Assembly: GCA_018524725.1 (NCBI GenBank)
Contig: JAEUWP010000257.1
Span: forward strand, 116,118-180,117
Direction of reading: 5' to 3'
DNA length: 64,000 bases
DNA from: Podaxis mareebaensis
Lineage: Eukaryota > Basidiomycota > Agaricomycetes > Agaricales > Agaricaceae
Within the stretch, counting starts at the first letter, position 1. Each line of letters starts with the position of its first letter. The notes beneath the pieces are model-generated. The model did no database searches. It was not told the DNA's origin and worked only from the letters and a program-made list of their open reading frames with translations. Position numbers and translations under genes: made by a program. This document shows positions 25,010-38,760 of this stretch, piece after piece.

Positions 25010-26214
25010 TCAACGGAAAAAAGGCTTGGAGCTAACACAAGAGAGCAAACGTCTGAAGAATGAGAACCTAAGCAATCTCGCCACGATAGGGTTTGGCTTT
25101 GGATCCGCATGTGGTGTGTCCTTAAGCTCGGTAATTTCCGGGGGTGCCGATGGCGAGTTAACTACGGGCGGTGGACTTGGGCTCGCTGGTGGGGGCGAAA
25201 CCACCGATTGCACTGTATCGGGATTGGGTGAGACCGGCGATGGGGTCCGTACAGCAGCTTCGATAAGTGGTGGGGAAGATTGCGGGGGTGAGGTTGTCGT
25301 TGTCTTGCGTCGGAATTGTGGGGGCGCAATGGAGGTGGACTGGTAGGGAGCTTGTGAAGGCAACGGGTACGGTTTTGTTGTATCCATGAACATTTCAAGT
25401 CCTGCAACTTCCGCTTTTAGACGTGCTGTGTGTTGGCTATGCTCGCCCCAAAGTCTGGCCATGGCTTCTACCTCCTCTGCTGGGGGTTGTAGAGATTGAA
25501 GGGAATCATACATATCGCTGAGGTGTTCTTTAAACTTGCGGTAGTAGTCTGCGAGCTCCTGGCACGCCTTGGCTATCCGGGAAAACACATCAAGGAGACT
25601 ATCCACAATCTTTGGGTTGTTTGATTTGAGAAGAAAGGCGCGTGCTTCGTTGTCAGTAGATCCTGTGTCCAGGCATCGTCAACATTAATGTTAGCGGAGC
25701 CAATTACTTCTTACCAGATCCTAGGTTCTGGCCTATGGATGCCATTTTCTCCGCTGTCTGCCGAAAATACTGTTCCCCAACAGTAAAGCCCGAGTCAATT
25801 TTGCGAAACCTGCGCAACATGGAATCGAGCCGTATCGTGATGTACCCAAGGTGCTCTTCTACCCGTGCTTTGCTGGAACCCATGTCGCTTATGATGGCGG
25901 AGTAGTTTCTGGCGGAGTCGTCGATGACTAGGTATGTCGCCTCTATTTCCCTGCATTGCTTGGTCATGACCTCCCTGAGTTTCTGGATTGCACTCAGGGC
26001 GTCTGACATGGAACCTGTCTCCTGCAGTGCAGCAACGGCGAGATGGAAATCGTTTACCACGTTGAGTAGGTACTGGAGCAGTTCCTTGATCTCCACTAAG
26101 GGAGCTTCATCGGGCGGTGTCTTGAAAAGTCAGATTAAAATATGTCTAGAAGTAGAGAGGTAGTCCGCTCACCGTGAACGTGCTACAAACAAGAGGCTCA
26201 TTGCCGTCGACCAT
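25010..26214 (-). CDS. Family A protein A3 (three exons, 366 aa, function unknown)
   Basis: On the minus strand, exons 26173-26214, 25715-26120 and 25010-25662 join in frame. Exon 1 is 42 nt and exon 2 is 406 nt, identical in length to A1 and A2. Exon 1 reads MVDGNEPLVCSTFT and exon 2 starts TPPDEAPLVEIKELLQYL. The helical core carries REVMTKQCREIE, YFRQTAEKMA and ACQELADYYRKFKEHLSDMY. A Pro-rich linker follows (about residues 245-340), then the tail FSFFRRLLSCVSSKPFFR. It pairs head-to-head with B2, with 1,036 bases between the two ATGs. No domain is recognised. Close similarity to A1 suggests a more recent duplication than the one that gave A4. Confidence 0.78.
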
Positions 26215-27250
26215 CGTCCAACGCCGTTCGTTGTGTGCGAATCAAGCAAGTCCAACAGACTTGACTTCTTCCATCATTACCTAGCTATGTCATGTGATCA
26301 CCTCCCGAAACTGCGGTGCCAGCTCAGGGATATCAACGGAACAATAGCATTTCATGGCTATCAGATCTTATCCAGATCTGGCCAATAGGCAGCGGATCCA
26401 GATCCACAACATGTATGCAAGTGGTACACATACTGTGGTAAACACTGGTAAATACGGACAGGACTTTTTTCGAATCACTCCTTACAGCCAGCGACCAACG
26501 CTGTGTCGTCCGTCCTATAAACAGGTTTAGATAAAAATGCCCTCTTGAGCTGCTTACCATGCAATTCGAATATTATGCTAAACTTGCTACAAATTCAATA
26601 TTAGTCTTCCCCATGCGAAACCTGCGCGAGAATTTTTATTTGAATTCGCCCCTGGTATCCGTCCTCCGTCTATCGAGCTCAAGGTCTGAGTCTCCGGCAA
26701 CGTGAGACATACACCTACGCTGCCTCAGTTATTGGAAATGGGGAGACTTCCGAGTCGAGCAGTGCCCTGGCGTTGTCCAGGCAATGCCTTGAGTGCATGT
26801 TGTTTAAACCTTGAAGGTTACCTTCTGGAGTTGATGGATTGGTTTGTTCCGAGATTGCGCGAGCTGGCGCTTGAGTAGCTCGAATTCCTGGTCTGGTATC
26901 TCCCTTACGTGGCGCTGCAAACAGGCATGAAACACCTCCAACCTGGCCCGGAACCAACAAAACAACCGAGTCGAGTCGCTCGTACATTTCCAAGTGCGAT
27001 CTGTCCGTTAACAGCCAGAGACCAAGCATATGGCGCAGAGTGGCCTTTATTCTCATAACCCTTTCCCCTCCAACCGCCATGCCTTACCTCATTGAAGATA
27101 CAAAAAATACCTTTTTTGTCGTGACAATAGTTTGTGGGCCGCGAGCGGTGGACTGTGGGCAAGTTCAACTTTCAAGTAAGTGATGTCCTATAAAAGATCT
27201 CTAACTGGACTTGGCTACAGATATTCAATCTTACTCTCGCCTGCCTCGTT
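26215..27250. promoter_or_regulatory. Divergent promoter region of A3 and B2
   Basis: This is the shared upstream region of a head-to-head pair. TATAAAAG at 27,189-27,196 lies 55 bases before the B2 start and is a good core element. No clear TATA box was found for A3. Confidence 0.5.
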
Positions 27251-29230
27251 ATGAGCTCTCAATCACCCTCTCCCGTCACAGCTGCTAGCACCACAGACCA
27301 GCCATCATGCTCGCAATCTCCTTCTCCTACACCCGATCCTCAAGACCTGGGGGCCACCTCACCTCCGGCCGGATCCGTTCAGGTGGTGGCGGAGCTGGAT
27401 TGTAGCAACATCGAGAATGGCATCCTCTGTATCTTTGGGATACTAAAACCATGGATGGAGCGCTCCGTCACGTTCGTCAGCCCCCTTATGCCTCTCTTAC
27501 TCACTGATACTGACGCCGGAGTTTTGCAGCGGGACACCTCTAGAGGATATTCAGGAGTACCTCTCTCAGATCCATTCCACGGCTCGTGAATTCGTCGAGA
27601 CCTTGGGGTGGATCAGAGGTGCTGCTGACAGAGGTTTCGAAGCCAGCGGAGAAGGAATTCAAATCTTTAACTCATATAAAGGATTCAACACTCCCGAAGA
27701 AATAGTCGGGTACACAGCAGAAATGAGGCAGGTCCTGAAAAAAGGTCTCGACGCAACACAAACTTCGCTAGAAAAACTGCATACCTTGCGCTCTAAGCTA
27801 GTCGATGTGAGTTGACTCTGGCCCATCCCAAACTTATGAACATCGCCTCATACTGACTTTGCCCTAGCTTGCTCTCGGCCCATCGCAGCAGGCCTTGAAG
27901 ATTTGTGAAAACAAGAAGAAACAACTCCTGAAACGTGAAGAGCGGTGCGAGATGACCGCAATTGCCACCCGAAGTTTGGCAGGAACAATAACCCAAGCCC
28001 AAAGTTCGAATCCTATCGAGCTCGCTGGTCTTACTCTGGCCTCTCCGACCGTCGCCGTCATGTCTTATAAAACAGAAAAATCAATGGCCATGAAAATGGA
28101 AGGTGAATAACCCCACCCCTTTGAAAGTGGGCAGTCCGACGGCTGATGCACGTGAACACAGCAGCCAACCAACAGCTACGCGAGTATGAGGTTTTGTCCA
28201 AAGATATTGCTGGTTTCAGGGACCAGCTCAAGGAAATTGTTGGACTTCTTCAGCCGCTAAAGTCTTGGTGGTTTGATGCTACTAGCATCCTTGAAGAACT
28301 GGAGGAGAGGCTCCTTAACAGCCGTACAGCTCAGCTGAAAGTGATCGATAATGATGCCGAAATGACTCGTATTGAGACCTTTTGGCTTCGCTCACGGACC
28401 AGATTCCAGTCATTCATACCCTTGGTGCGTCCGGCAACGGTGTTCACATGTATACTTGCTGACTTGGAGTCAACGATTGACCAGATTGAAAAACTTATGG
28501 GAGAAGCTCCAGCTTCGGAAACCCTGGGCTCCGACGTAAGTCAACTCCTAGCACTTCTCACAAGAGCGTTGCCTAATCCAAAGCTTAGGAGCTATCAAAA
28601 TTCAGAAGCACACTCAAAGTCCTCGAAAACACACTATCAGTCCTACATCGCGGTGAATCCGTCTACCGCTCAAACGTCAAAGACTTCGTAGCAAAACGCC
28701 TAGCTCTCCAAGAATTCCTCCAACGCCAACTGAAAGCCCTTGAAACAACCTTCTCCATGTGGTCCAATGGCGAATACATCGGTCTACCCGTCAGAAACCA
28801 ACCATGGAAAATGAAGAAGATGCTGGGGGACGTGGACTCCTGTTCCAGAGGCCTCATTCGGATCATATCGGAACTCCGGACGATGCTCATTGTTCAAATT
28901 GGAAAGGATGGTAAACTGAAGATTTTGCGTAAGACGGCACAAACGCTACATCTTTCCAAGAGTGATGGGAGTCGGAAGGAAGGGGCTTTGGGTATGATGG
29001 ATGCACTTGATAAATTTGAAGATGCTGTTTCGAAGATTAGCGACTTTGCGAGGGACCTTGTTTTTGGTCTTCTACATTGCGCTCCGCATGGTCAAGGTGA
29101 TTCTGACGTGGATCTGGATCCATACAAGGCAAACCCGGCTTTGGTGTCGGAGACTGTGAATGACTTGGCGTTTGTGGCTTCTATGGTAGTTCTACAATGC
29201 AACGGCGAAGTGAATCCAATCATCGATTGA
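27251..29230 (+). CDS. Family B protein B2 (six exons, 576 aa, function unknown)
   Basis: Exons 27251-27471, 27530-27806, 27868-28102, 28135-28424, 28470-28535 and 28589-29230 join in frame with the family phases 2, 0, 1, 0 and 0. Exon 3 is 235 nt, as in B1. The first ~50 residues are Ser/Pro/Thr-rich and differ from B1. Conserved parts are CIFGILKPWM (exon 1), VETLGWIRGAADRGFEASGEG (exon 2), EERCEMTAIATRS (exon 3), IETFWLRS...FQSFIPL (exon 4) and the C-terminal NPIID. A hydrophobic stretch (about residues 216-233) sits centrally between helical halves. No export signal is seen. It is the partner of A3 in a head-to-head pair. It is not a family I recognise. The clean frame argues for function. 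Confidence 0.78.
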
Positions 29231-29439
29231 AATGGTCTCTTCACATTCGTGTATATCTACATAATCGTTAATGTTCATTTTGTTCATGTACAAACACATG
29301 GCCACGATCGTTCAAATTGGGCGGAGAGAAGGATGTATCTGAGTTCTACACACGTCCTGATATCTTCTGTTAGTCGAAGGTCCGACCAGCGAAAGGCTGA
29401 AGAGCTTGTAGGTTACGCTTCACCCACAGCTGCCACAAG

Positions 29440-32290
29440 TAGCCGTGTGCATCTTGGAGCTATCCTGTCACTTTGGAATACGTTCCCACTTCGATCACGC
29501 GCATATACACGCCTCTCTTGCTGTTCTGCAACCGTGTCAGGTGCAGATGGAGGAAAAAGCGAAGTGGGGACGATACCTATCACAAAGTATCGTGTATGGC
29601 CAGGTCAGCATCATCCGAAGCCAGGAGTTGGGACGAACAAAGCGATGCGTCGCGGATGTGACAAACCAGCACCTGTCACATCCGTAACACCCTCGCCACA
29701 CAGTCCCCAAGCAAGTAGAACGAGAGCCTCAAGTCCCAAAGCCGGACACGTCAGACCTCATCCAACATGTTTGCATCTGCTACACCAAGTAGGCTTCATA
29801 CTGAGATTCTGTTTCGGAACTCGGAAGACGTAGCTCGGAGTGGCGGGATGACAGGACTCGGATGATTGACAATGTTTGCTGAATCCTTTCAAGACATTTA
29901 TCGAGACGTCGAAACAGCCGGGGCGTCTTGAAATCTGCTTGATGGCCACTGGGAGTCGAAGGTGGTGCTGTTGGGAGAAAGAGGAGTAGTTGAATAGGCA
30001 TGCATTAGGCCTGGGAGGACAAGGCACAAGGTCGGAGCGCTGAGTTGATAATAACCAGTCGTACATTGGTCTGAGAATGCACTGGTGGGTATGTAGGAGA
30101 ATGCACAAGGCCGAGGAGGGTGGGGATAGGACTGATATGTCCCGGGGCGAAGGTGGACGTCGCGAGCGGAGGGAGTAGGGTGTTGATATAGCTGTCTACG
30201 AACCAAAGTGTAGCGACCCATCTCCTCTTGCCCAGCTCGAAAATCCGCGTCGAAGCTTTTGATTTAGGAAAGGACGAGTAGCGTCCGTTGGTGGTGCGGC
30301 ACTGACAGGGACGACATCTGGAGTAGATAGCTGGAGACTTTGTCGCGGGTTTATCCTGTTAAGCCACTGCAGCTCCTAAGAGCTTGACCGATGCTTTGGA
30401 ATATCCGATAAGCGGGTCGCGTTTCATAGACCTGATCCGGACAGCCTTCGATAGCGGGCGTTGAGAAATGTGCTGGGGGGGGGGGGGGAAGGGAAGGCCG
30501 CCTTGCGAGGGAAGGACAAGAATTTCGTAGAAACTGACACATCATGCGTCGAATCGCAGCGATAGTTCCTATGGATTTGCCAAGCGGAAAATAATGTCCA
30601 GAACCTTGAATAGGAGGTCCTAGGACACCAATGTGCCAGTATCGACGCGCATAGAGAAGAGTTCTGAATTGGTCTTGGCATGAGTGCTGAACATGCACAG
30701 GTACCTGAGTCTGCCGCTTCTTGCAATCTATTATGAAGGTACGAAACAGAACGGGTGGCAAGGCTCACCATTATCATGTCCTAGGCTGATACCTAAAAGT
30801 ATACTTATACCATACAACCCCCTTCCTCACAAACCAATGCACGACGCGACTAATTGCCGGCTCCGGACGACAGGTCGAAAAGGCTATTTGATACACTTGT
30901 CCGAGGACGGCGAGGCAGTCGTGCTGATTGGCGGCGGAATATTAAGCTTTAAGGTTGGCCCGTCAGGTCGCATATGGCCTCAAGATTCAGAGATTATGTT
31001 GACTTATATCCGACGTTCGAGCGGACTATCACACAAACAGTGGGCCAACGGCTCGCTTGTGCGGGAAGCTCAGACGTAGGGCCGGTCAGAGAGAAGCTAA
31101 TCGTAGTGGGTAAACCCATAAGTAGGTTAGGTGTTGCAACCTGGAGGCACCAAACGACTCACCCATCGCCATCCTCCTCATTCGTTGACCCAAGGACCGC
31201 TGCACTCCCTCAATCCTTTGCCTTCAATCAAGCGAGAGGCCCTTAAGCAAGGGGCCCGCTAACTAACGAGCGCCACGGTAATACAGAATCGCAACTGGCG
31301 TCGGAGGTGGGCACCTGCTATTCCGTTGGTGCTTACAGACTGCAGCGGCCCTCTCGTACGAGAGATTGGGTGATGCGAGGCTTGTCGACGGCAGACAGCA
31401 GAAATCTAAAAAAAACTGCAACGAACATTAGTATATGGCCATATGAGAGATTGAGCAAACTCGACCGTGGTTTATTCAAGATGCATAAGCAGATATGCTT
31501 GGCAAGGCGACCGGGAACTGGTGGAATACATTTGATAAACAGGTGGAGAACCAGGAGGGAAATATCGGCACAAGTAGGAGTGTTCGCCTGAGGCCCCCTT
31601 GGCCCGTCGTTGAAGTAGTCATAATTTTCGTGCCTTCCTACTGAGGCCAAGATCGACGAGTCGCTCGACAATGGGCAGGTCCCTTGCGAGTTCCTGGACG
31701 GTGTGCTCCTGGAGGCGGCTGGTCTGTGATGCTTGGCAGAGTTATTGGACGTGGTTCCATCCCGTAATCCAGTACTACTGGCCTGGGAGCCCGAGATGGA
31801 AATGTCCCACAACCATCCTCTGCCACATGCTTTCTTTGCTCCCAGCATTTTCAGTTTCCTCTACCGCCACCTGCTCTTCCCCGCTCGAGACATGTCACCA
31901 GCTTCCGACAACTGTAGAAGCGCCCAACTTGGGTTTACTCGACGCGCCGGACAGTCCTGAGGGTCTCATACTGTAAGTGGTTCACTCGACCCGTCCTTCC
32001 TTCCGTTCACCTCCACATCTCTGCTGGTTTTTGATAGTCTAAATGAGTCAAAGGACCTTCGACCAGCTCTTGCACCGCGATCACACCGAATAACCTTGCC
32101 CCGCTGAGGCTAGAATGGCTGCGGACAGTTCTCATGAACACAAGACCATCGCCCACACCTTCATCCCCAAGCTCAAGTACGTATACAAACCATGCCTCCA
32201 AGATTCTTCCACAAACTGAATTCTTTAGGTCACTGATCCCTGAACCCGAGGGGGACGAAATCACCCATAGACCTCGGACGCCACCCCTAC
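29440..32290. repeat. R2 repeat, copy b
   Basis: It has the same ordered landmarks as R2a: the GTGACA...TGTCAC motif (about 29,658-29,685), GATATGTCCCGGGG (about 30,135) and a GTCCCACAACCAT block (about 31,802). A 14-base G run at 30,475-30,488 is specific to this copy. It begins about 210 bases after the B2 stop. Translations are not conserved in one frame. Confidence 0.55.
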
Positions 32291-33229
32291 CACCCTACGT
32301 CTTTCAAGGCCATTCCGCCTCAGAGCAGCCGAAAAATGGAGAGCGTCTTATGTTTATGAAGTTGTTTGCCGCCGATACATCCTGGCGTCTTTCCTCCTAC
32401 CCGCTTTTTTAGCCTGGTCCATAATATCGGCAGTCGTCGCCTCTTGACGTACGGTCTCGAGCCCTATGGCCGAGCTCAAGAACGACTGTCAGGCAGCACC
32501 ACCGTGGTGCCCGCATCTCCAACTCCTGTGGGTTAGAGACCCTGCGGCGCGCGCCTCGCGTGGCCGCTCTAAGGCTCTGAAGGCGATTTGGACGACAACA
32601 GGCATATTAGTGGCTGCAAGGTCCCCAACGGCCTCTTCCTTATTCTCGAAAAACCCTTGTCCTGGTCTGGTCTCCTGCTACCTCGATTTGCCGTCGGTGC
32701 ACGGGCTGTGTGGGGTCAGGAGAGACTATCGATGTCGAATATACTGTGTGCAGTGCGTCTATTTCTACATTACTAGCATGCTCGCTGCTCACTGCGGAAA
32801 CCAGGTGATATACGCGCATTGGGACAGCTTGATATTAATTCCTTGTGCACCCTTCCACCGCTAGTGTCAATATTCAGTCTAATTCCTCCAGCAACTACGG
32901 ATTACACTGCATCTCCGAGTTTTAATTGCCGTACTAGCGTTTTATGTCGTATAGATTTTACCTATTGCTTGTATCTCCGATCGAGAACCTACGGGCAGTC
33001 ACCAAGCTTCCTAGTTTAAAATCTAGACTGTCTTCGCTACTTGGAGACGTGCTGGGAAGTGAGTCAAATAGAATCGTACTGTGCACCCACCCTTGTTAGT
33101 GCCCTACTGCCTTAGTCACCACAGACGCATGGAAATACCATTATACGACCAAACATGACTTTTCATAATTCTCTTCTACGGTGACTTGCAATTAGTTCTC
33201 ACAAACTACATATCCGCCGAACGATCTGA
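32291..33229. other. Intergenic, no gene recognised
   Basis: Two overlapping plus-strand frames (32,466-32,864) lack motifs. No repeat match was noticed. Confidence 0.3.
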
Positions 33230-33560
33230 GCAATTTGTATGACGGGATGGCCCAACTTCATAACCGAGCCGAGAACCTCCTGCGAGGGCAACAATAGCAT
33301 ACTACGATGGGTTCGGTTGCGGTAATATGTATCTCAGTGTGAAACCTTGATGCGTTTGTTGCTGTTCTGGGTGGTGGGATCTCCGATGGGCGTCGGTCGA
33401 TCGTGTCGATAGAACCACCGAGTCGGTCTACTTCGTTGTTCTTCTTGTCATCTGTTTCCGTTCTTTCTGCACCCGCCAGGTTGGGTTCGTCCCTTGGTGT
33501 CATGCCTTTGTTATTTCAGTGCATAATAGGAGAGAAGCTGGGTGCTATTAGAAGCGATGC
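33230..33560 (-). repeat. R3 repeat, copy a
   Basis: A minus-strand frame contains RDEPNLAGAERTETDDKKNN and GGSIDTIDRRP, alignable with R3b and R3c. It is probably a piece of an eroded gene. Family unknown. Confidence 0.5.
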
Positions 33561-33959
33561 CGTTCGTAGAAGCAGGCTACACATGGAGTGTGGGGATGGT
33601 GGCAGATATCCCGTGGAGATAATCCCACACATATTGTTTTTCGGAAAGAAGAATGGTATATGGTTCAGGAATAACCTCGCTTTTGTAATGTTGAGATACC
33701 GTCTTCCTTGGCCGCATCATTCAGGACATGTACGACGGATAGAGTAGAGTAACTAGCATGCCAGTTCGAAAGGGATCACTCGCACTAACGCAAAGTACTG
33801 CAACGTCAATGCTACACAAGAATAATAGAGGACATATTAATGACTCTGGCCTTAAAGCTTCAACCTCAGTGCCTTAATATCTACTAAGGCATCGAGTCAC
33901 TATACAGCAAATAAATGTCCATAAACACTTTCATGAATTCCTTTCTCTTGTTTACAGCT

Positions 33960-35405
33960 TCAATAAGAGCTAACTGTTGTCGTCCAGACGACAAATCATG
34001 AGCACTGCTCGGGGAAGCAATTATAGCGAGATTAAATCTTCTTAAGCTGGGGAGCGGCAAGGCCAGATCTTCGCCTTAAACGTCTTCCGTTTTGAAGGTA
34101 CCACGAGGCGAGTTTCGGTACTGATATGTGGCTTATGTTACTGTCAATTGTGACGCATTGTAGGTGCACATCGACGGCCGCCGGTTTCCACTCACCATAC
34201 TAAGCCATCTCTTTATTGGTTCGAAGAATGGTTCACGCTGGTACTTGGAAGTGGATCGGCTTTTGCTATTGGCCCATGATACCGTGCTGTCACAGCGAAC
34301 CAGGGCACCGCCCCTGCAAAATCATCTGTTCCGCGTTGTTACAGGGATCCTGACTGTAACATATGCGTTCTCAACCCAACGGCTAGATGGAACCTGCCGA
34401 AATGAGATTTTGTCACTTCTCGTGTCTGCAACTCGTGTGGAGATGGTCGTTTTCTCCGAGTCGGTCCTTGTATTTTCTACCTCCTTTCCCTAAGCCCTAC
34501 TCAGCTTCACACCCTATCCTCGGCATTATCAGTCCCATCACTAAGTAAAGCCCGTCAATCTTCCCGAGGGTTAGTGAAGTTATTGCCGTGACCAATGTTG
34601 GCAGGAGCACCGTGCTCATGATTGGTCTTTTATTGTATTTTCAATCGACGGATTTTAGGGGACCGACAGATTCCACCGGTTTGGAAACGTTCTCCTAACC
34701 ATGAAGTTTTTCAACCTGGTGGGAGGAAAGCTGCTTTCCGCATTAGAGAAGGTGTCTGTTCCCTTAGTTGTGCCCTTGCTGCGTCCCATCAATGCCCCCA
34801 CAACCAATCACACTCAAACATCAGGTTACACATCAGTCATGATCGCATGCAAAAAGCTCCACCGCAGGACGACAGGGCATAGCAAAGAGACCTTGTCATA
34901 ATACTAACATGAATGATAGAAACGCTCGGCCGAAGGTAAACACCTCCTAAATCGGGCATGCTGGACAAAAGGGGTAGGATGTATTGGACAATTGAAATTT
35001 TGAACTCAGCGCATATTTCGCTTGATCTGGAGATCGGCAGATCAGGGCCCGGAAGAGAAACCTCGAGTCAGGCATGATAATGTCGGTTCGTAATCAGCCA
35101 TTAATTATTGATAATGTTACACATTTCCAGCAGAGGCAGAGATCCATGAAGCTGCTCAATGTATGCACGAGTCTTCCACGAGGTATTTGTTGAACGTGGC
35201 CTTGGAAGTGGCTGGGGTCCTCGGCCTACGAAGACCCTAATTAAGGGATTGATCGACGAAGATCCCATCTCATTCGGGTCCTAGGCAGATTCGTTTGCGG
35301 TTTTGGGCGATCCGTTACTCACCCGTCCCCTTCTGCTACTTTCCTTAGCTCAAAGTTTGACAACATAGTTGGTTCTTAGTTTCCCAATGCCTTGCTCAAA
35401 ATCGT
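33960..35405 (+). repeat. R1 repeat, copy 2
   Basis: This is the inverted counterpart of 7,990-9,380. It starts at a perfect palindrome (33,979-33,992). Plus-strand frames include MHIDGRRFPLTILSHLFIGS (from 34,164) and one ending at 34,901 with KKLHRRTTGHSKETLS. The two copies also match beyond that stop, to about 35,405, so the repeat unit is larger than the old coding part. The copy is frame-shifted and probably dead. Confidence 0.6.
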
Positions 35406-35799
35406 CTCGGCTGGCAATTCAACAAAAACGGTTTTAGACACCATTTTCTGGAACAATGGAATCGGTTGTACACGCTCGTGGCTGCATTTCTCCACGGATA
35501 AAAGCCTTTCAGAGCAGCCCTAAACTAGGGCGTAGCAAGCCATCTACATGCAGATTGTGTATTAACCGTCGAGGTGTCCGAACTAAGTGAAGACCAGTGA
35601 AATGATTAGGATTGGTCCGCTTCAAAACTTGAGCGACCGGGGGTATCAGCCAGACTCTTGAGCTCTGACCCTCCCACCCTCCTCAAACATACTCTGAGGG
35701 CATTCCTCAAATGTCGCTTTTTGCTTGGACAACCACGGTGGTATGTCAGTTGAAGCTGTCTGGGTGCTACTCCCGAATTCCTTGCGCCAGGATTCCGAC

Positions 35800-38760
35800 C
35801 GGGGGCTTAGTGAGTTTAATCCATCGGTCCAATAATCGGTGCTGCTCCCGGTCTTTGCCCACACAAACGCCTATCTTGAACACGAACCAAGATTGGAGTG
35901 GCTGACCGCGAACAGAGTAAGTTAGAGAGTAGATTGTTGCGCCTGTGACAACTCATACCTGTCACACCCGTGACAGCCTCGAACAAGACATTCTCCCTTT
36001 GTCTCGGTCCGAGACAAAACCCCAAACCCCAATGCCAGACACGACAGGCAACACCAACGCTGCAGCATCTATCACTACAGGTGGGCGTTGAGCAGGCACT
36101 CTCGTTCTCGGAACTTGGAAAAGATGACTCGAAGGGCGGAGGCGAAAGAATTGGTCGACGGCACCCACTGAGTCTTGTGAAGACTTCCCGTCAAGGTGAT
36201 CATCGGATACCCTTGGAACCACGCGGCAACATTGCGAATCAAAGGTGATGGTGTCGGGAGAAAAGGGCGTAAAGGGATAAGAGTTTAGCTGGCTGGGAGG
36301 GTAGAGCTCAGTGAAGGAGGCCTTGAGCGTCAGTCTGACAATAACTGGTCGTGTGGCGGTTGGGGAATACAACGGTAGGTGTTGCGGGTGTAGGTTCAAG
36401 GACGGGGAATGCAAGGACAAGGTTGCATCGAGATCGCCAATGTTGGGATACGCCAAATGATCAAGGTAGTATGTGTCCAGCGTCGGCCGTCTTGACACTG
36501 TAGTATTTAGCCGCGGCATCCTTGCTCGGCAGGCTGCTTCGCATCCCAAAAGCGTGCCCCCACGCTTTGAAACGTCCGACAGGCATACCACACGCGATCT
36601 ATAGGTCTCAGCCGAACGGCCCTCAACCGTATGGGCTGAGGTGTACGTCAGAGAGAAGGAAAAGTCGCTTGCAGGGGATTTTGTGAAAACGGCACGCCAT
36701 GTCATGAATGTCAGCTATCACTCTCATAGATCCTTCAAGTGAGAAGTGATGCCAAAAAACCCAAGCAGGGATATCCTGGAATACCAATGCGTCAGGATTG
36801 ACACGTATAAAGAAAGAGCTCCGAATATGCCTTAGCATAGATGTTTAGATTGTACAGGCCACATGAGTCTACCACTCTTGACAGCTGCTCAGGTTCAAGA
36901 GCACAAAACGGAGAGGTAGCAGGCTCACCATTATGACACCCTATGTAGGTAGGAAGCCTACTCCCCTTCGAATCATGCAGGTGTACGCCAACGAACCACG
37001 CTCGACGTGACGACGGATTGTTGTTTCGATGGCCAGGCTGAAAGGTTATTTGATGCGCTCGTCCCATGGGAGCAAGGCAGTCGTGTCAGCCGGAAAAGAT
37101 GTATGGCACCTGGGGTATGATCGCTACCTCGCTTCTGGCCTCAAGACTGAGGCATTATGTCTGAAGTTCCGCGAACTGCGACGGAGCGCCACGTTACAAA
37201 TTGTTGAATTAAAAGAAATGTCGGGGGTTTGAGTTTACCACCGTAGGCGGATGCGGTGGGCCAATCATTCTCGCACACGAGAAGTTCAGATATAAGACTC
37301 GGAGATTGGTGGCCGAGCTGCAAGCAGTTCAGATCTTGCTGTCAGCTCAGAGAAATTAAACAAACACACCCATCGTCATCCTCCTGCCCTGTATCCCTAG
37401 AAACTAGCCAGAAGCGCACTTTCGTATTCCTTCAATCATCTGCTGAGAGATTCGTCGGCTAGACAAAGTGGAGGTATTACGCCATGGCAGTGGGCGTCGG
37501 AACTGAGCGCCCCGTGCAGGCTGCGGTGTCTTCCTGGAGGGAGGGGGTCAGGTGGTGGGGGGAGCAGCGTCGATGGCCGCAGGATTGCCAGAAAATGCGA
37601 CGGACTTTTGTACAACCGGTACGAGGGGTAGAGCAAATACAGTGCGGTCAAGATGTAAGGAATTCTGGATAAAATGTCAGGTGTATTCGGAAAAAAATGA
37701 GAGGTTGAAGAATGGAAAACCAACCAGCAAAAAGCGCTGATAGTTCGATGAAAAGCCGGGAGGGGAATATCGTGGAGGAGACTGTTGCCCAAAGCCACCC
37801 GGCCAGATGTTGAAGTCGTAAACTGAGCGCACTCTGTCATCGAGTCGCGAGCCCTTCTCGAGGTTCCTGTATGGTGGCCTTGGAAAGGAACGGTGGTACT
37901 GGACAGACAGTATTGATACGGTGGTCCTCATGAATCGGATCCAGACACGGGTGGTGAGTGGCTGCCAGAGCCTGGGAGCACGGGATGGTAACGTCCCACA
38001 CCCATTCTCCATCACCATACCTCCTTGGCTCTTGGTCTCTTCAACATCGTCTACATCTCACCGTTTTTCCTCCCTTCAGAATATGCGCCCAGTTTCCGAC
38101 AATGCCAGAAGCAGGTCCCTTGGTTCACTCAACACTCCGGCATTATACTGAGCCTGCAAGCAGCCACTTAATAAACTCTGCTTTGGTCTCACCACCCACC
38201 TTTTTGCGTACTTGACAGTCTGAGAGGAATGGATGCACCGCCGCGCCCCCACTTGCACTGCGCTGGGTCACCCCGTGCATCCAATACCCTTTGAAGCTGA
38301 AAGGGCTCCAACCTACCCAAGCCTCACCGACATGAGACTGTCGCTGGAAGCAGTGTGTTTACATCCCTTATGTCCAGGTATGTATGCCACCCACGCCTCC
38401 ACAATGCTTCCATAAGCTGAACTCTCGCAGTGACTTCTGGTGGTGTGCAGGGTGCTGCCGGGGAGGAGGAGGAATAGATCAACAATTGAGACCTCCCACA
38501 CAATTTGAACGCCACTCCGACCGACATGCACTTTCTGAAGCCATTTCACCCAGGAGCTGCTAGATAATAGAGCGTGCTTACGTCCTCCAGGATGTTTGTC
38601 CGTGATCTATCCCGGTGGATGCCTTCTGCGTTGCTTATTTTACCTGATCCGCGATGCTGGAAATCAGTCGTCGGATCGCTACCCCCTGACTTCTGGCTCT
38701 CCGAGCCCTTGAATTGTGCGGGGGCTCTGGTTATACGCCCTGGAGAAAATCCAGTTCCTC
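35800..38760. repeat. R2 repeat, copy c
   Basis: It begins with a stretch matching R2a (CCAAGATTGGAGTGGCTGACCGCGAAC near 35,888, against 17,652). The GTGACA...TGTCAC motif (about 35,944-35,970) and the GTCCCACACCCATTCTCC block (about 37,993) follow, and the match runs to about 38,760. A 247-codon minus frame (35,962-36,705) is not conserved in the other copies and is not taken as a gene. Confidence 0.55.

Noticed and set aside
28001..28012. tRNA T-arm-like GTTCGAATC
   Set aside because: It lies inside exon 3 of B2 and no cloverleaf can be drawn around it. No tRNA gene was recognised in the window.
35962..36705. 247-codon minus-strand frame as a gene
   Set aside because: It lies inside R2c and the frame is not kept in R2a, R2b or R2d. 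Composition is low-complexity Ser/Pro.
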